A stretch of DNA of 64,000 nt from a virus: positions 1-64,000 of the IMG/VR virus record IMGVR_UViG_3300038410_000026, one strand, 5' to 3'. A program made the translations under genes and the position numbers. Positions 57,601-64,000 of the stretch are shown piece after piece. The notes below the pieces were generated by a model. It searched no databases, was not told the DNA's origin, and saw only the letters and a program-made list of their open reading frames with translations. Position 1 is the first letter of the stretch, and every line of letters begins with the position of its first letter.

Positions 57601-58140
57601 ATCAACTCCAGCACCAATGACCGCCATCTCATCCTGACGATGGACTCAGACATTATCGGCAAGAAGTTCCGGCTGGTAAATGTTCACGGAACGGGCGGCA
57701 AATTCCAATTGTTCGACTACAAGTTCAATTGGATTCCAGAGCCATGCGAGGTTATCCATTGGGATTCATACGAGCAGGCATACGGATACAACGGTTTCAA
57801 GTGGATCAAACAGATCTGGATCGAGTACATTTCCTGTTCCGGCATAGACTGTTACATCTATACCGACAACAAGCGGTTGCTGCTAAAGCAATCGCTTCCG
57901 AGGCATCCGTACCGGGCGATAGAGAGGTTTTACCTGCCTCCAATCAGCATGGAGGGAGTTCTGAACAAGAGCAAGATCTACCGTAAGGTGATCGATTCCT
58001 GTGATCCCTGCTGCGGATTCAAGATCTATAAAGACGGAACGCGGGTTGAATGGATGCCGGTGGGGGCAGACATGAGGCAAGGATACCAGCAGTTTGCCTT
58101 CTTCCAGGACATCCCCATAGTGGCGTTGGGGGCGCAGTGA
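54667..58140 (+). CDS. Large tail protein (nozzle/tail-tubular-like)
   Basis: 1157 residues. The start GQYQLVRNMVSLQEGSIRTR NGYRAL (positions about 37-60, interrupted here to stay short) is the pattern of tail-tubular B or nozzle proteins of podovirus-type tails, which form the lower part of the short tail as beta-propellers. Long beta-rich repeats with WHELYRRWSLDS (propeller-like) and paired DVGGSPV/DTGGVDA segments follow. A C-terminal Cys cluster (SCSGIDCYIY, SCDPCCGFKI) could bind metal. Confidence 0.65.
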   Translation: MAINPPGEYQPITVPFGDRGWVLKLDPSLLQQGQYQLVRNMVSLQEGSIRTRNGYRALNTDPFLLIIEAGNVDYIHSIGYLITGADLSSNYRYIGGNQYIFRMDSNVPPGNYDLIADLNNTEFGKRWSMVGYRKNSSGYPYAYFATTSFMLKDPLTDNTTGALLGQANPAADAKQIQKWGIDAPPTPVIYVGANGGGLLDPVISTYNYVITRKNPFTGVESNPSIPMAVEIGDPVLTPMNPNSSISLLIDPYTCSLQYPDPSNTNVLFKDPQVYGKQTICLYRKGGSFSDGLYRFVRAFDSDDTGNPPTIPDFTGIFPWTDNVPDADIIDGRIVDFDNFCPVVSTTPVPIVADIIALDPVPGAPVKTFYVKLDVHQGFYPSHSTIRDILRIGSTVTVGSGELKERAIVRAFRDTSPNDTVVLYLQKTHTVPADPSIQPYEKLTCDANTNQPCRFSALAYDSLFLAGDEANPNILYKSKIGRPEYFPVINLTDGTPGNVEVGSPSNPIMNICEFNGSLISLNKARIYVVPVWGNQMGAPQETPAQRGLIASWAWCKGDNFLAYVAYDGVYIWSGSDSIKISEEIDALFKGEWITVDGENIAPMNLSDQIPEGEFLSPADRINMEYFRNQLLLAYQDINGGVQRLRWHELYRRWSLDSVSPTVMKLEAETGNLLFATADPANGDTIAHLNLDDVPATPTSTSTSDGWTSSQADGASIDWKLVTASYTLGSPTLQKQWGDIILELNNPADTVTVNMYYDYGAVDAVDVFTIAPATGRRRYTLPFNAGAAREAYGMTFMFTGSTKQPTTLYSMTFTALPLTSIMKGRAYDWDNLGYPHDKKLQQLSIEYDVGGSPVTLNLDTVSGIGGATETQAKQTFDLVSPAATFPTGPVRARTSFPINDGTIVKLARLRPTIPALEFKIWSYNFDFIQYPPDIVPWTEWSDLGYPCEKILRELLIQVDTGGVDATTSVQVDGVTAQTFKINSSTNDRHLILTMDSDIIGKKFRLVNVHGTGGKFQLFDYKFNWIPEPCEVIHWDSYEQAYGYNGFKWIKQIWIEYISCSGIDCYIYTDNKRLLLKQSLPRHPYRAIERFYLPPISMEGVLNKSKIYRKVIDSCDPCCGFKIYKDGTRVEWMPVGADMRQGYQQFAFFQDIPIVALGAQ

Positions 58141-58508
58141 TGGACAGCAAGATCACGAATGTATTGCCGAAGCTGAGGAAAAAGGACTTGACTGACGACA
58201 GCTTGTTTAAGCTCAATCTGGCATTGAACATCCTGGCCAGTCAGCTTGCGGCAACCCAAGGCAATTCAGGGCAATCCATATTCGGGGCTGGTCCGTTTTC
58301 ATTCTCTGGTGCGGTGACGGTGGCTGGAAATGTTGACATCACCGGCAATACGACCTTGCGCGGCAATTCCGACGTGTTCAAAAACTTTCATCCCGTAAAC
58401 ATTCCGAATATTTCGGTCTTTGCCGACAATGCCGCTGCCCGCGCTGCCAAGCTCGTGCCGGGAGATCTCTACGTCACTCCGACCGGACAATTGATGAGGG
58501 TTTACTGA
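58140..58508 (+). CDS. Hypothetical tail-region protein
   Basis: 122 residues from the ATG overlapping the previous stop. Repeated GNVDITGNTTLRGNSDV strands and PGDLYVTPTGQLMRV are typical of tail-fibre tips. A 1-nt overlap joins it to the next gene. Confidence 0.55.
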   Translation: MDSKITNVLPKLRKKDLTDDSLFKLNLALNILASQLAATQGNSGQSIFGAGPFSFSGAVTVAGNVDITGNTTLRGNSDVFKNFHPVNIPNISVFADNAAARAAKLVPGDLYVTPTGQLMRVY

Positions 58509-59140
58509 TGGAAGCCCGCATGATTAACTTCACGTCTTCTCTGCTCGTGACGATAGTGCGCAGCAATGGCTCGCGCATTATTCTCGGCGCTCCCTTCGTT
58601 CGCAAAGAAATCGTGCAGCCCATCTCGTTCTGGCGAAGGCTGTGGTGGACATTGAAGGGCGAGGGCCTGATCAACATGGGCTTTCTGGCCTTCCTGGCAT
58701 GGGTGCTTCACCACAATCACGAGATCTCTCTACCGTTGTTTGGTTTAGTCACCAGCGCCGGAATCGATTATATGGCCGGAGATTTTGCGGCCAACGGGAA
58801 CGATGTTTCGAATTTCAACTACCATGAGTCCGGAATCGGGACAGCGGCAGAAAACGTCGCAGACACTGATTTACAGAGCAAGATTACTCTGTCCAGGGTG
58901 GCAGGAACCCAGACCAAGCCTGCGTCTGTAGGGTCATTCCAGAGCGTGGCCACCATCGGCCCCTATGGATCGACCTACTCCATAGCCGAATGGGGCCTGT
59001 TTTCCTCCGCTGGGTTTGGAAGTCCTCCCTCTGGAGGAACCCTCTGGGACCGGCGCAGAATCAGCCCCACAGCCGGAGTGAATGCCTCGGATTCGATCAT
59101 TTTTGACTATCTCTGCACAGGTCAAGCCGGAGGCTCTTAG
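58508..59140 (+). CDS. Membrane/virion protein, paralog of 61852-62556
   Basis: 210 residues. One hydrophobic helix (LINMGFLAFLAWVLHH) near residue 60, a DYMAGDFAANGND-type link and a beta-rich C-terminal domain with SIAEWGLFSS and TLWDRRRISP, shared with the protein at 61852. The repeated domain resembles tail-fibre or wac-like trimer heads. Confidence 0.6.
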   Translation: MEARMINFTSSLLVTIVRSNGSRIILGAPFVRKEIVQPISFWRRLWWTLKGEGLINMGFLAFLAWVLHHNHEISLPLFGLVTSAGIDYMAGDFAANGNDVSNFNYHESGIGTAAENVADTDLQSKITLSRVAGTQTKPASVGSFQSVATIGPYGSTYSIAEWGLFSSAGFGSPPSGGTLWDRRRISPTAGVNASDSIIFDYLCTGQAGGS

Positions 59141-59195
59141 ATTTCTATTGTGTTGACTTTTTCCGTAGTGTTTACTGCAACTTAGGAGGTTTTGC

Positions 59196-59633
59196 ATGAA
59201 GGCGTATTGTGCCAGCGGAGACGTGACCGGAGCGGCCTCGAAAACGGTAGTCGCCCTCATTTCGAGCGCCACTCGGCGTCCCAAACTTTTGCAGGTGATC
59301 ATCGGCTGTTCCGGTACGCCTGCTGACAACGTGGCCAAGGTGGCAATCAGAAAATTCACCGCTGACGGAACCGGAACCAGCGGCACGACATTTCAGGCCG
59401 ATTCATCCGATGGAGCGCCTTCGGTCACCACCAAGGTGAATTACACGGTGGAGCCAACGTATACGTCGGGAAACGTGGAGGAGATCAGCCTCAACCAGCG
59501 TGCCACCGTGATCTGGAATGCTCCCCTGGGGGCAGAGCCATCGGTCCCCATCGGCACGTCGAACGGCATCGGAGTGCAACTGATATCAGCCCCCACGCTC
59601 GCTTACAATGTGACGATGGTATGGGATGAGTGA
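59196..59633 (+). CDS. Virion protein, beta-rich
   Basis: 145 residues with Ser/Thr-rich strands (KTVVALISSATRRPKLLQVI). AGGAGGTTTTGC precedes the ATG. Located just after the first paralog. Function unknown; probably a decoration or fibre protein. Confidence 0.6.
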   Translation: MKAYCASGDVTGAASKTVVALISSATRRPKLLQVIIGCSGTPADNVAKVAIRKFTADGTGTSGTTFQADSSDGAPSVTTKVNYTVEPTYTSGNVEEISLNQRATVIWNAPLGAEPSVPIGTSNGIGVQLISAPTLAYNVTMVWDE

Positions 59634-59647
59634 CCCAAGGCGGAATT

Positions 59648-59875
59648 ATGGCTTGGAAAAAAGCACAAGATCCAACGTATCCTCTCGGATTCCGATATCA
59701 CGATCCCCTGCGCTGCATGAATTGTGGCCATCACCGGGACGAACACGATCCAGAGGTTGGCTGCACGGTGGATGGGGGTACTAAAACTATCGTGAGCGAG
59801 AGCGGGGAGAGAAGGTCGGCCTGTTCGTGTGAGGTGTACGTTCCCGCTCCGGATGCGGTTGACGCAGTGGCGTAG
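59648..59875 (+). CDS. Small zinc-site protein
   Basis: 75 residues from the ATG at 59648. CMNCGHHRDEHD followed by CTVDGG and ACSCEVY gives a plausible metal site of the kind found in small phage tail-region proteins. Function unknown. Confidence 0.6.
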   Translation: MAWKKAQDPTYPLGFRYHDPLRCMNCGHHRDEHDPEVGCTVDGGTKTIVSESGERRSACSCEVYVPAPDAVDAVA

Positions 59876-59883
59876 GAGTTGCT

Positions 59884-61830
59884 GTGCCCACTACGGCCTA
59901 CAGCATCAGCTTCGGCATTACGATGTCTGCCGAAGCCTATACCTATTACCTCGACAGCGAGGATGGAAATGATAACGCGGATGGGCTATCTCCCGGCTCC
60001 GCATGGCAGACTATTTCGAAACTGGATGGAATCACGTTGACTCCAGGGCAATCGGTTGGATTCAAGCGAGGTTGCGTTTGGAGAGAATCCCTGCTTCCCG
60101 GAGACAGCGGGAGTTCGGGCCACCTGATCACCTATGGGGCCTACGGTTCAGGAGACAGGCCGGAACTGAACGGATCTGATCTGGTGACTGGATTATCAAA
60201 TTCCGGATGGCTGACGGATTTCACACGCAGCAATAGTGGATCAGGAACCTACTATTCGAACGTCAATGTCCGGTCAGTCATAGAGGCGGACTCCGTAGAT
60301 TCAAGCGGAAGCAAGATCCGAATTACCATTCGTGCCAAGTCAGACCACAATCTAGTCATCACTGGAGCTTCCATCGGGCGCATGACGACCGGGGCGGTCT
60401 ACGACAGCGCCCCCACCAGAATTACCTGGGACAGCGGAGCTAATGGCACGACGGTCTCCTCCGGCCAGACCAAGCTGAGTGATGAAATCACATTTTCATT
60501 CGACAAAACGCTGCGCTATGGAATTCACTTGGCGGGCGCGATCCTGGGCGCGACCTATGACGATACGGTAGGAGGAACGGCTGAGTACGACAACTACAGC
60601 GGAACCGATGGGAGCCAAGATACGGCATTCAATATTGAGTTTTCGGGCGGGACGGTTTGGGCACTGATAAAGTTCGAGGTATATGGAACCAATCCGGCCA
60701 ATGTCTACAGCGCCAGCATCAGCGGAACCGCCACGCAGCTTTTCCGCAATAGTGTTCGCTGCACTCCGGTAGCTTCCATCGGAGATCTGGACACTCAAAA
60801 CGAATGCTACCTGGGAACTGCGGGGGTGGTGTACCTATACAGTACGTCAGATCCCAGTGGCGACACAGTTGAGGCATCTGTGCGGCCATGGGTGATCGAG
60901 GCCGATGGCGTCGATTATCTTTATTTCCGTGATCTATCGGCCCAAAAATCGGCTGGGGTCGGCTGGGGTTGTCACAATGCCTCCTACATCACAGCCAAAA
61001 ATCTAGACACCGGCTGGGGAGGCGGAGCGGGTCTTTATCCCTGTTTCGGCGGCGGGACAGATCACGTCACCGTCGAAGGCGGGACGACCCACGACAACGG
61101 CGGCTCCACCCTCTACGACCAGAACCAGATTGCCATGGGTGGAATCGGAGGAAGCTCGAATTCCAGTTACATCACAATTGATGGAGTTGACGTGGAGGGA
61201 ACCAACTATTCGTACTCCGACAACACCGCATTGCAGTTAGCCACTACGGACACCGGGTATTCGGTTACGAATCTGGTGATTAAGAATTGCATATTTCATG
61301 GCGATAGCGGAGGAACAGCAATCCGATCAGACGGCAAGGGCCACGGCGTCATCATTCACCACAACGTAGTTTACGGATTCGTAGACGGGATTCTTCACAT
61401 TGACGGGGCCGGAGGATCTGGAACAACTACGATGGAAGTATATCACAACACGATAACTACCAACAGCGGCGACGGTCTTGTCTTGGATGGCGCTACCTGT
61501 ACGGTAAAGGACAATATCCTGTACCAGAATGCGAGTAGCGGTGGGTATTACGAGATAAGAGTAACCTCGGCTGCAACCCTCACGAGCGACTACAACGACT
61601 TCTATCATTCAGCCGGTGGAAGCTATTTTTCCTATCAGGGAGTGGACCGGACCTTCGCTACGTGGAAAAGCTCTACTGGTGGAGATATCCACTCAAGCGA
61701 TGGCAACCCGCTATTCACTGATCCCAATAACCATATTTACACTTTGCAGGGCGGATCGCCCGCTCTTGAAACTGGAATCTATATATCTGGAATCAGCACA
61801 GCAGACCCACCAAATATGGGGGCTAAATGA
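59884..61830 (+). CDS. Tailspike with right-handed beta-helix (pectate lyase-like)
   Basis: 648 residues from a GTG (GGAG 5 nt before). Opening YYLDSEDGNDNADGLSPGSA WQTI (about 20-43, shortened here) is the standard start of pectate-lyase-like beta-helix proteins; many later coils of the form NLVIKNCIFHGDSGGTAIRS and VYHNTITTNSGDGLVLDG follow, with Gly/Ser-rich turns. Such spikes bind or cut host surface polysaccharide. The extreme N-terminus should attach to the tail. Confidence 0.8.
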   Translation: MPTTAYSISFGITMSAEAYTYYLDSEDGNDNADGLSPGSAWQTISKLDGITLTPGQSVGFKRGCVWRESLLPGDSGSSGHLITYGAYGSGDRPELNGSDLVTGLSNSGWLTDFTRSNSGSGTYYSNVNVRSVIEADSVDSSGSKIRITIRAKSDHNLVITGASIGRMTTGAVYDSAPTRITWDSGANGTTVSSGQTKLSDEITFSFDKTLRYGIHLAGAILGATYDDTVGGTAEYDNYSGTDGSQDTAFNIEFSGGTVWALIKFEVYGTNPANVYSASISGTATQLFRNSVRCTPVASIGDLDTQNECYLGTAGVVYLYSTSDPSGDTVEASVRPWVIEADGVDYLYFRDLSAQKSAGVGWGCHNASYITAKNLDTGWGGGAGLYPCFGGGTDHVTVEGGTTHDNGGSTLYDQNQIAMGGIGGSSNSSYITIDGVDVEGTNYSYSDNTALQLATTDTGYSVTNLVIKNCIFHGDSGGTAIRSDGKGHGVIIHHNVVYGFVDGILHIDGAGGSGTTTMEVYHNTITTNSGDGLVLDGATCTVKDNILYQNASSGGYYEIRVTSAATLTSDYNDFYHSAGGSYFSYQGVDRTFATWKSSTGGDIHSSDGNPLFTDPNNHIYTLQGGSPALETGIYISGISTADPPNMGAK

Positions 61831-61851
61831 TGTGCGAAAGGGAGAACAAGC

Positions 61852-62556
61852 ATGAGTAAAGAATTCAATCGATCTCTGATTGAAGGTAGTATCGATTATG
61901 TTGGGTCTCTGGACGCTGTGCTCATTCGGAGCGACGGTAGCTCCAGGGATCTGGGGCGGCTGTCGGATGGAAAGAAATTCCGGCTAATCGGTCGCCCGGT
62001 GCAGTGGTGGAGGGCTCTGTGGGCCGAGATGAGAAAGTGGGGAATCATCCCGGCAGCCATGGGATTCGCCGCCTTTCTCAAGGTCTATGGCGTCGTCGAT
62101 GAGCCGCACCGGATGTTAAAGCTGTTCGAAGATCCGCGTGTCCAGTCTCTTTTGCTGGGCCTTGGAAGTTTCGGACTGGTGGTGACAGGAGGCGCAAACT
62201 TCCTAGCCACCGACTTTGCTTCCGGTCAGGCAACTCCGCGCATCAGCGCGATGAACTTTCACGACAGCGGAACCGGAACCACCGCCGCTACCTCAACCGA
62301 CTCTGGTTTGCAGACCCAAGCAGGACCGACTACCAGGGCCACCGGGACGCAGAGTAATCCGGTCACTAACCAGTACCGATCCATCGGCACGATTGCCTAT
62401 ACCGGAACCCTGTCTATTACCGAATGGGGACTGTTCAATCAGGCGGCACAGGGCGGTACGATGTGGGATCGGCGCGTGTTCAGCGTGATCTCAGTGGGAG
62501 ACGGTGACTCAATTCAATTTACCTACACTCTAACTATCACTGCTGGAGGCACTTAG
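61852..62556 (+). CDS. Membrane/virion protein, paralog of 58508-59140
   Basis: 234 residues. Two hydrophobic segments (IIPAAMGFAAFLKVYGVV and LLLGLGSFGLVVTGGA) and a C-terminal domain with DSGTGTTAATSTDSGLQ, SITEWGLFN and MWDRRVFSV, matching the protein at 58508. GAAAGGGAGAACAAGC precedes the ATG. The duplication frames the spike gene. Confidence 0.6.
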   Translation: MSKEFNRSLIEGSIDYVGSLDAVLIRSDGSSRDLGRLSDGKKFRLIGRPVQWWRALWAEMRKWGIIPAAMGFAAFLKVYGVVDEPHRMLKLFEDPRVQSLLLGLGSFGLVVTGGANFLATDFASGQATPRISAMNFHDSGTGTTAATSTDSGLQTQAGPTTRATGTQSNPVTNQYRSIGTIAYTGTLSITEWGLFNQAAQGGTMWDRRVFSVISVGDGDSIQFTYTLTITAGGT

Positions 62557-62569
62557 AGATATTTTGGCC

Positions 62570-62598
62570 TTGCATACAGTTGCTTATGGTGCTACGTT
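62570..62598 (+). promoter_or_regulatory. Promoter giving a leaderless mRNA (homing endonuclease)
   Basis: TTGCAT, 17-bp spacer, TACGTT, then 6 nt to the ATG at 62605. Same architecture as at 14684. Confidence 0.5.
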
Positions 62599-62604
62599 AG
62601 CAAC

Positions 62605-63282
62605 ATGATATGCGAACAATGCAAGGCAGAATTCAGGCGGCGAGATCGAGGCAATCGCCCACGTTACGATCACGCATTTTGTTCTCAGGTGTGCTACACG
62701 CAATGGAAGATTGGCCGGATTCGGAAAGATCGCGGTCGGATGACCGTGGAGAGGGGATGTCCGACTTGCGGCCAACTCTTCCTTGCTGGTGGCCGGGGGA
62801 ACGCCTCGAAACACGCTGTTTTTTGCAGCCGTGATTGTGCGGACAAAGCTCGTTACCGGCACAGCAGAATCGGCAGTTCCCTGACTAACGCCCAGGCTGC
62901 TTATCTGGCTGGCCTGATTGACGGAAAAGGATCTATCATCCACTACTTGCGGAGCGATGCAGTAGCGCTTCGGCTCACCATTTCCCATACTTCTCGGCGT
63001 CTCCTGGAATGGGTTGCTTCCACAACCGGGATCGGCTCCATAGTTCGCTCCGAGAAAAGGAACCCCAAGCATAAAGCCGGATTCTGGTGGCAGGTCAATG
63101 CCGACGCCGCCGAATCCATCTTGCGTCAGATCCGTCCCTATTTGGTTCTGAATCGAGAACAGGCGGATCTAGCCATCGAGTCCCACGAAAATCTTCGTGA
63201 TCCAGCGCTGAAGGTGGATCGCTCGTGGCATACAGAGGCAGTTTCCTGGATGCGGCAGTTGAACCAGCGAGGCAATCTATGA
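62605..63282 (+). CDS. LAGLIDADG homing endonuclease with N-terminal zinc fingers
   Basis: 225 residues. The LAGLIDGKGS motif (about 96-105) is a form of the LAGLIDADG signature with the catalytic Asp kept. The N-terminal 85 residues carry two C..C...H...C-type units (CEQCKAEF, FCSQVC, CPTCGQLF, FCSRDC), as in phage-borne endonucleases. It is freestanding between virion genes and has its own leaderless promoter, so probably a mobile gene. Confidence 0.8.
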   Translation: MICEQCKAEFRRRDRGNRPRYDHAFCSQVCYTQWKIGRIRKDRGRMTVERGCPTCGQLFLAGGRGNASKHAVFCSRDCADKARYRHSRIGSSLTNAQAAYLAGLIDGKGSIIHYLRSDAVALRLTISHTSRRLLEWVASTTGIGSIVRSEKRNPKHKAGFWWQVNADAAESILRQIRPYLVLNREQADLAIESHENLRDPALKVDRSWHTEAVSWMRQLNQRGNL

Positions 63283-63752
63283 AAGTTATCGTACCGTTCG
63301 CCACCGCATCCCCAATGCTTCCGGCAGTCAGACTGGCCTTGCGCCAAGATGGGGTGAACGCCGAATACGTTCACATGACCAAGGATGATTCCTACTACAA
63401 CCTTTTGGTGGACTGTTGGCGAGCCGGAGAAACCTTCGCTATAGTGGAGCACGACATCGTGGTCTGGCCGGGAGGGATTCAAGAGCTTGAGAATTGCCCG
63501 GAGCAGTGGTGTACCATCCCTTACTACTGCTCCGTTGGCTGGATTTTAGACGGCCTAGGTTGCACCAAATTCGGTGCTGATCTGATCCGGAAATATCCGG
63601 CCTTCCTCGATGAGCCATTTCCTTCCTGTTGCAGCCATACGCGCTATTTCTGCGGGCTGGACCGGCTGATCGCTCACCGGATGCAGGAGCTTGAAATCGA
63701 ACCCCACGTGCATAATCCGGGGGTTGTGAATTTGAACGAAAAATGGACGTGA
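63279..63752 (+). CDS. Glycosyltransferase-like protein
   Basis: 157 residues from the ATG at 63279, overlapping the endonuclease stop by 4 nt. VIVPFATASPMLPAVRLALR and FAIVEHDIVVWPG (with EHD in place of the usual DXD) resemble a short GT-A-like glycosyltransferase. It may modify the virion or host surface. The function is inferred from weak pattern. Confidence 0.5.
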   Translation: MKVIVPFATASPMLPAVRLALRQDGVNAEYVHMTKDDSYYNLLVDCWRAGETFAIVEHDIVVWPGGIQELENCPEQWCTIPYYCSVGWILDGLGCTKFGADLIRKYPAFLDEPFPSCCSHTRYFCGLDRLIAHRMQELEIEPHVHNPGVVNLNEKWT

Positions 63753-63760
63753 GGAACTGA

Positions 63761-64000
63761 GTGGCTAACGCTTGGGTCCGTGAATCCGGCATCTTTACCA
63801 CATTGAGCGCCACTATCACGGCGGCGGCGAGCGGCAATACGCTCGTCATGTTCATTGCGTCCTACCGTAGCCCTGCCGCCAGAACGGTAAGTTCCCTCTC
63901 CTGCACCAACGTTACTTGGAATAAACTCTGTGGAACAGCCAACGGAACTATAGATTCCGAGATCTGGTACGGGACCGTGGCCGGTGGAAGCAGCGGAACT
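63761..64000 (+). CDS. Tail-fibre or virion protein (partial)
   Basis: GTG start with GAGGAA 4 nt before it; open to the window end (80 codons). Ser/Thr/Ala-rich beta-type sequence beginning VANAWVRESGIFTTLSATIT, in line with a tail-fibre or decoration protein. C-terminus outside the window. Confidence 0.5.
   Translation, partial: MANAWVRESGIFTTLSATITAAASGNTLVMFIASYRSPAARTVSSLSCTNVTWNKLCGTANGTIDSEIWYGTVAGGSSGT

Overview
This window is most likely part of the genome of a tailed double-stranded DNA phage (Caudoviricetes) that continues past both ends. The right half carries a morphogenesis series in order: large terminase, portal, scaffold-like protein, major capsid protein, head-tail connectors, a large tail or nozzle-like protein, a beta-helix tailspike. 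The left half is a tightly packed leftward block of replication, recombination and small accessory genes. No integrase, ribosomal RNA, host housekeeping gene or tail tape measure was seen, so a lytic, possibly podovirus-like phage is the simplest reading. The host cannot be named from the sequence; the strong Shine-Dalgarno sites and sigma70-like promoters only say bacterium.

Layout. 1-23.8 kb is leftward: DEAH helicase, DUF932, DUF6745 with about 40 tetrapeptide repeats, an IS110-C-terminal-like protein between two arrays of 36-bp repeats, a metallopeptidase-like protein, a PD-(D/E)XK nuclease, a RecT-like annealing protein, an AAA+ ATPase, a HigA-like protein and a Csx16-like protein. 23.8-25.3 kb is an AT-rich, repeat-bearing divergence zone that could hold an origin. 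From 25.3 kb genes run mainly rightward: regulator, small proteins, a third 36-bp array, SleB-type lysin, glycosyltransferase. 31-35.5 kb is an accessory island with genes on both strands: a 590-bp unit bounded by inverted repeats, a Ro60-like TROVE/VWA protein with a long tRNA-like RNA leader, a cREC protein and a membrane coiled-coil protein. 35.7-40.3 kb is mostly hypothetical genes. 40.3-64 kb is the packaging, head and tail region, with a freestanding LAGLIDADG endonuclease near the end.

The most striking features are: (1) three arrays, about 84 units in total, of a 36-bp unit made of two conserved 10-bp blocks separated by two variable 8-bp words, filling three intergenic gaps, always in the same polarity relative to transcription, two of them flanking an IS110-like protein that lacks the RuvC-like domain and the expected serine; (2) a Ro60-like gene preceded by several tRNA-T-arm-like modules, a candidate phage Ro/Y-RNA system, near a cREC gene; (3) a scattered 16-bp palindrome TGTCCAGATCTGGACA, in three places at a fixed distance before a start codon; (4) at least five genes whose sigma70-like promoter lies so close to the ATG that the mRNA should be leaderless; (5) tiny arginine-rich peptides before the scaffold genes.
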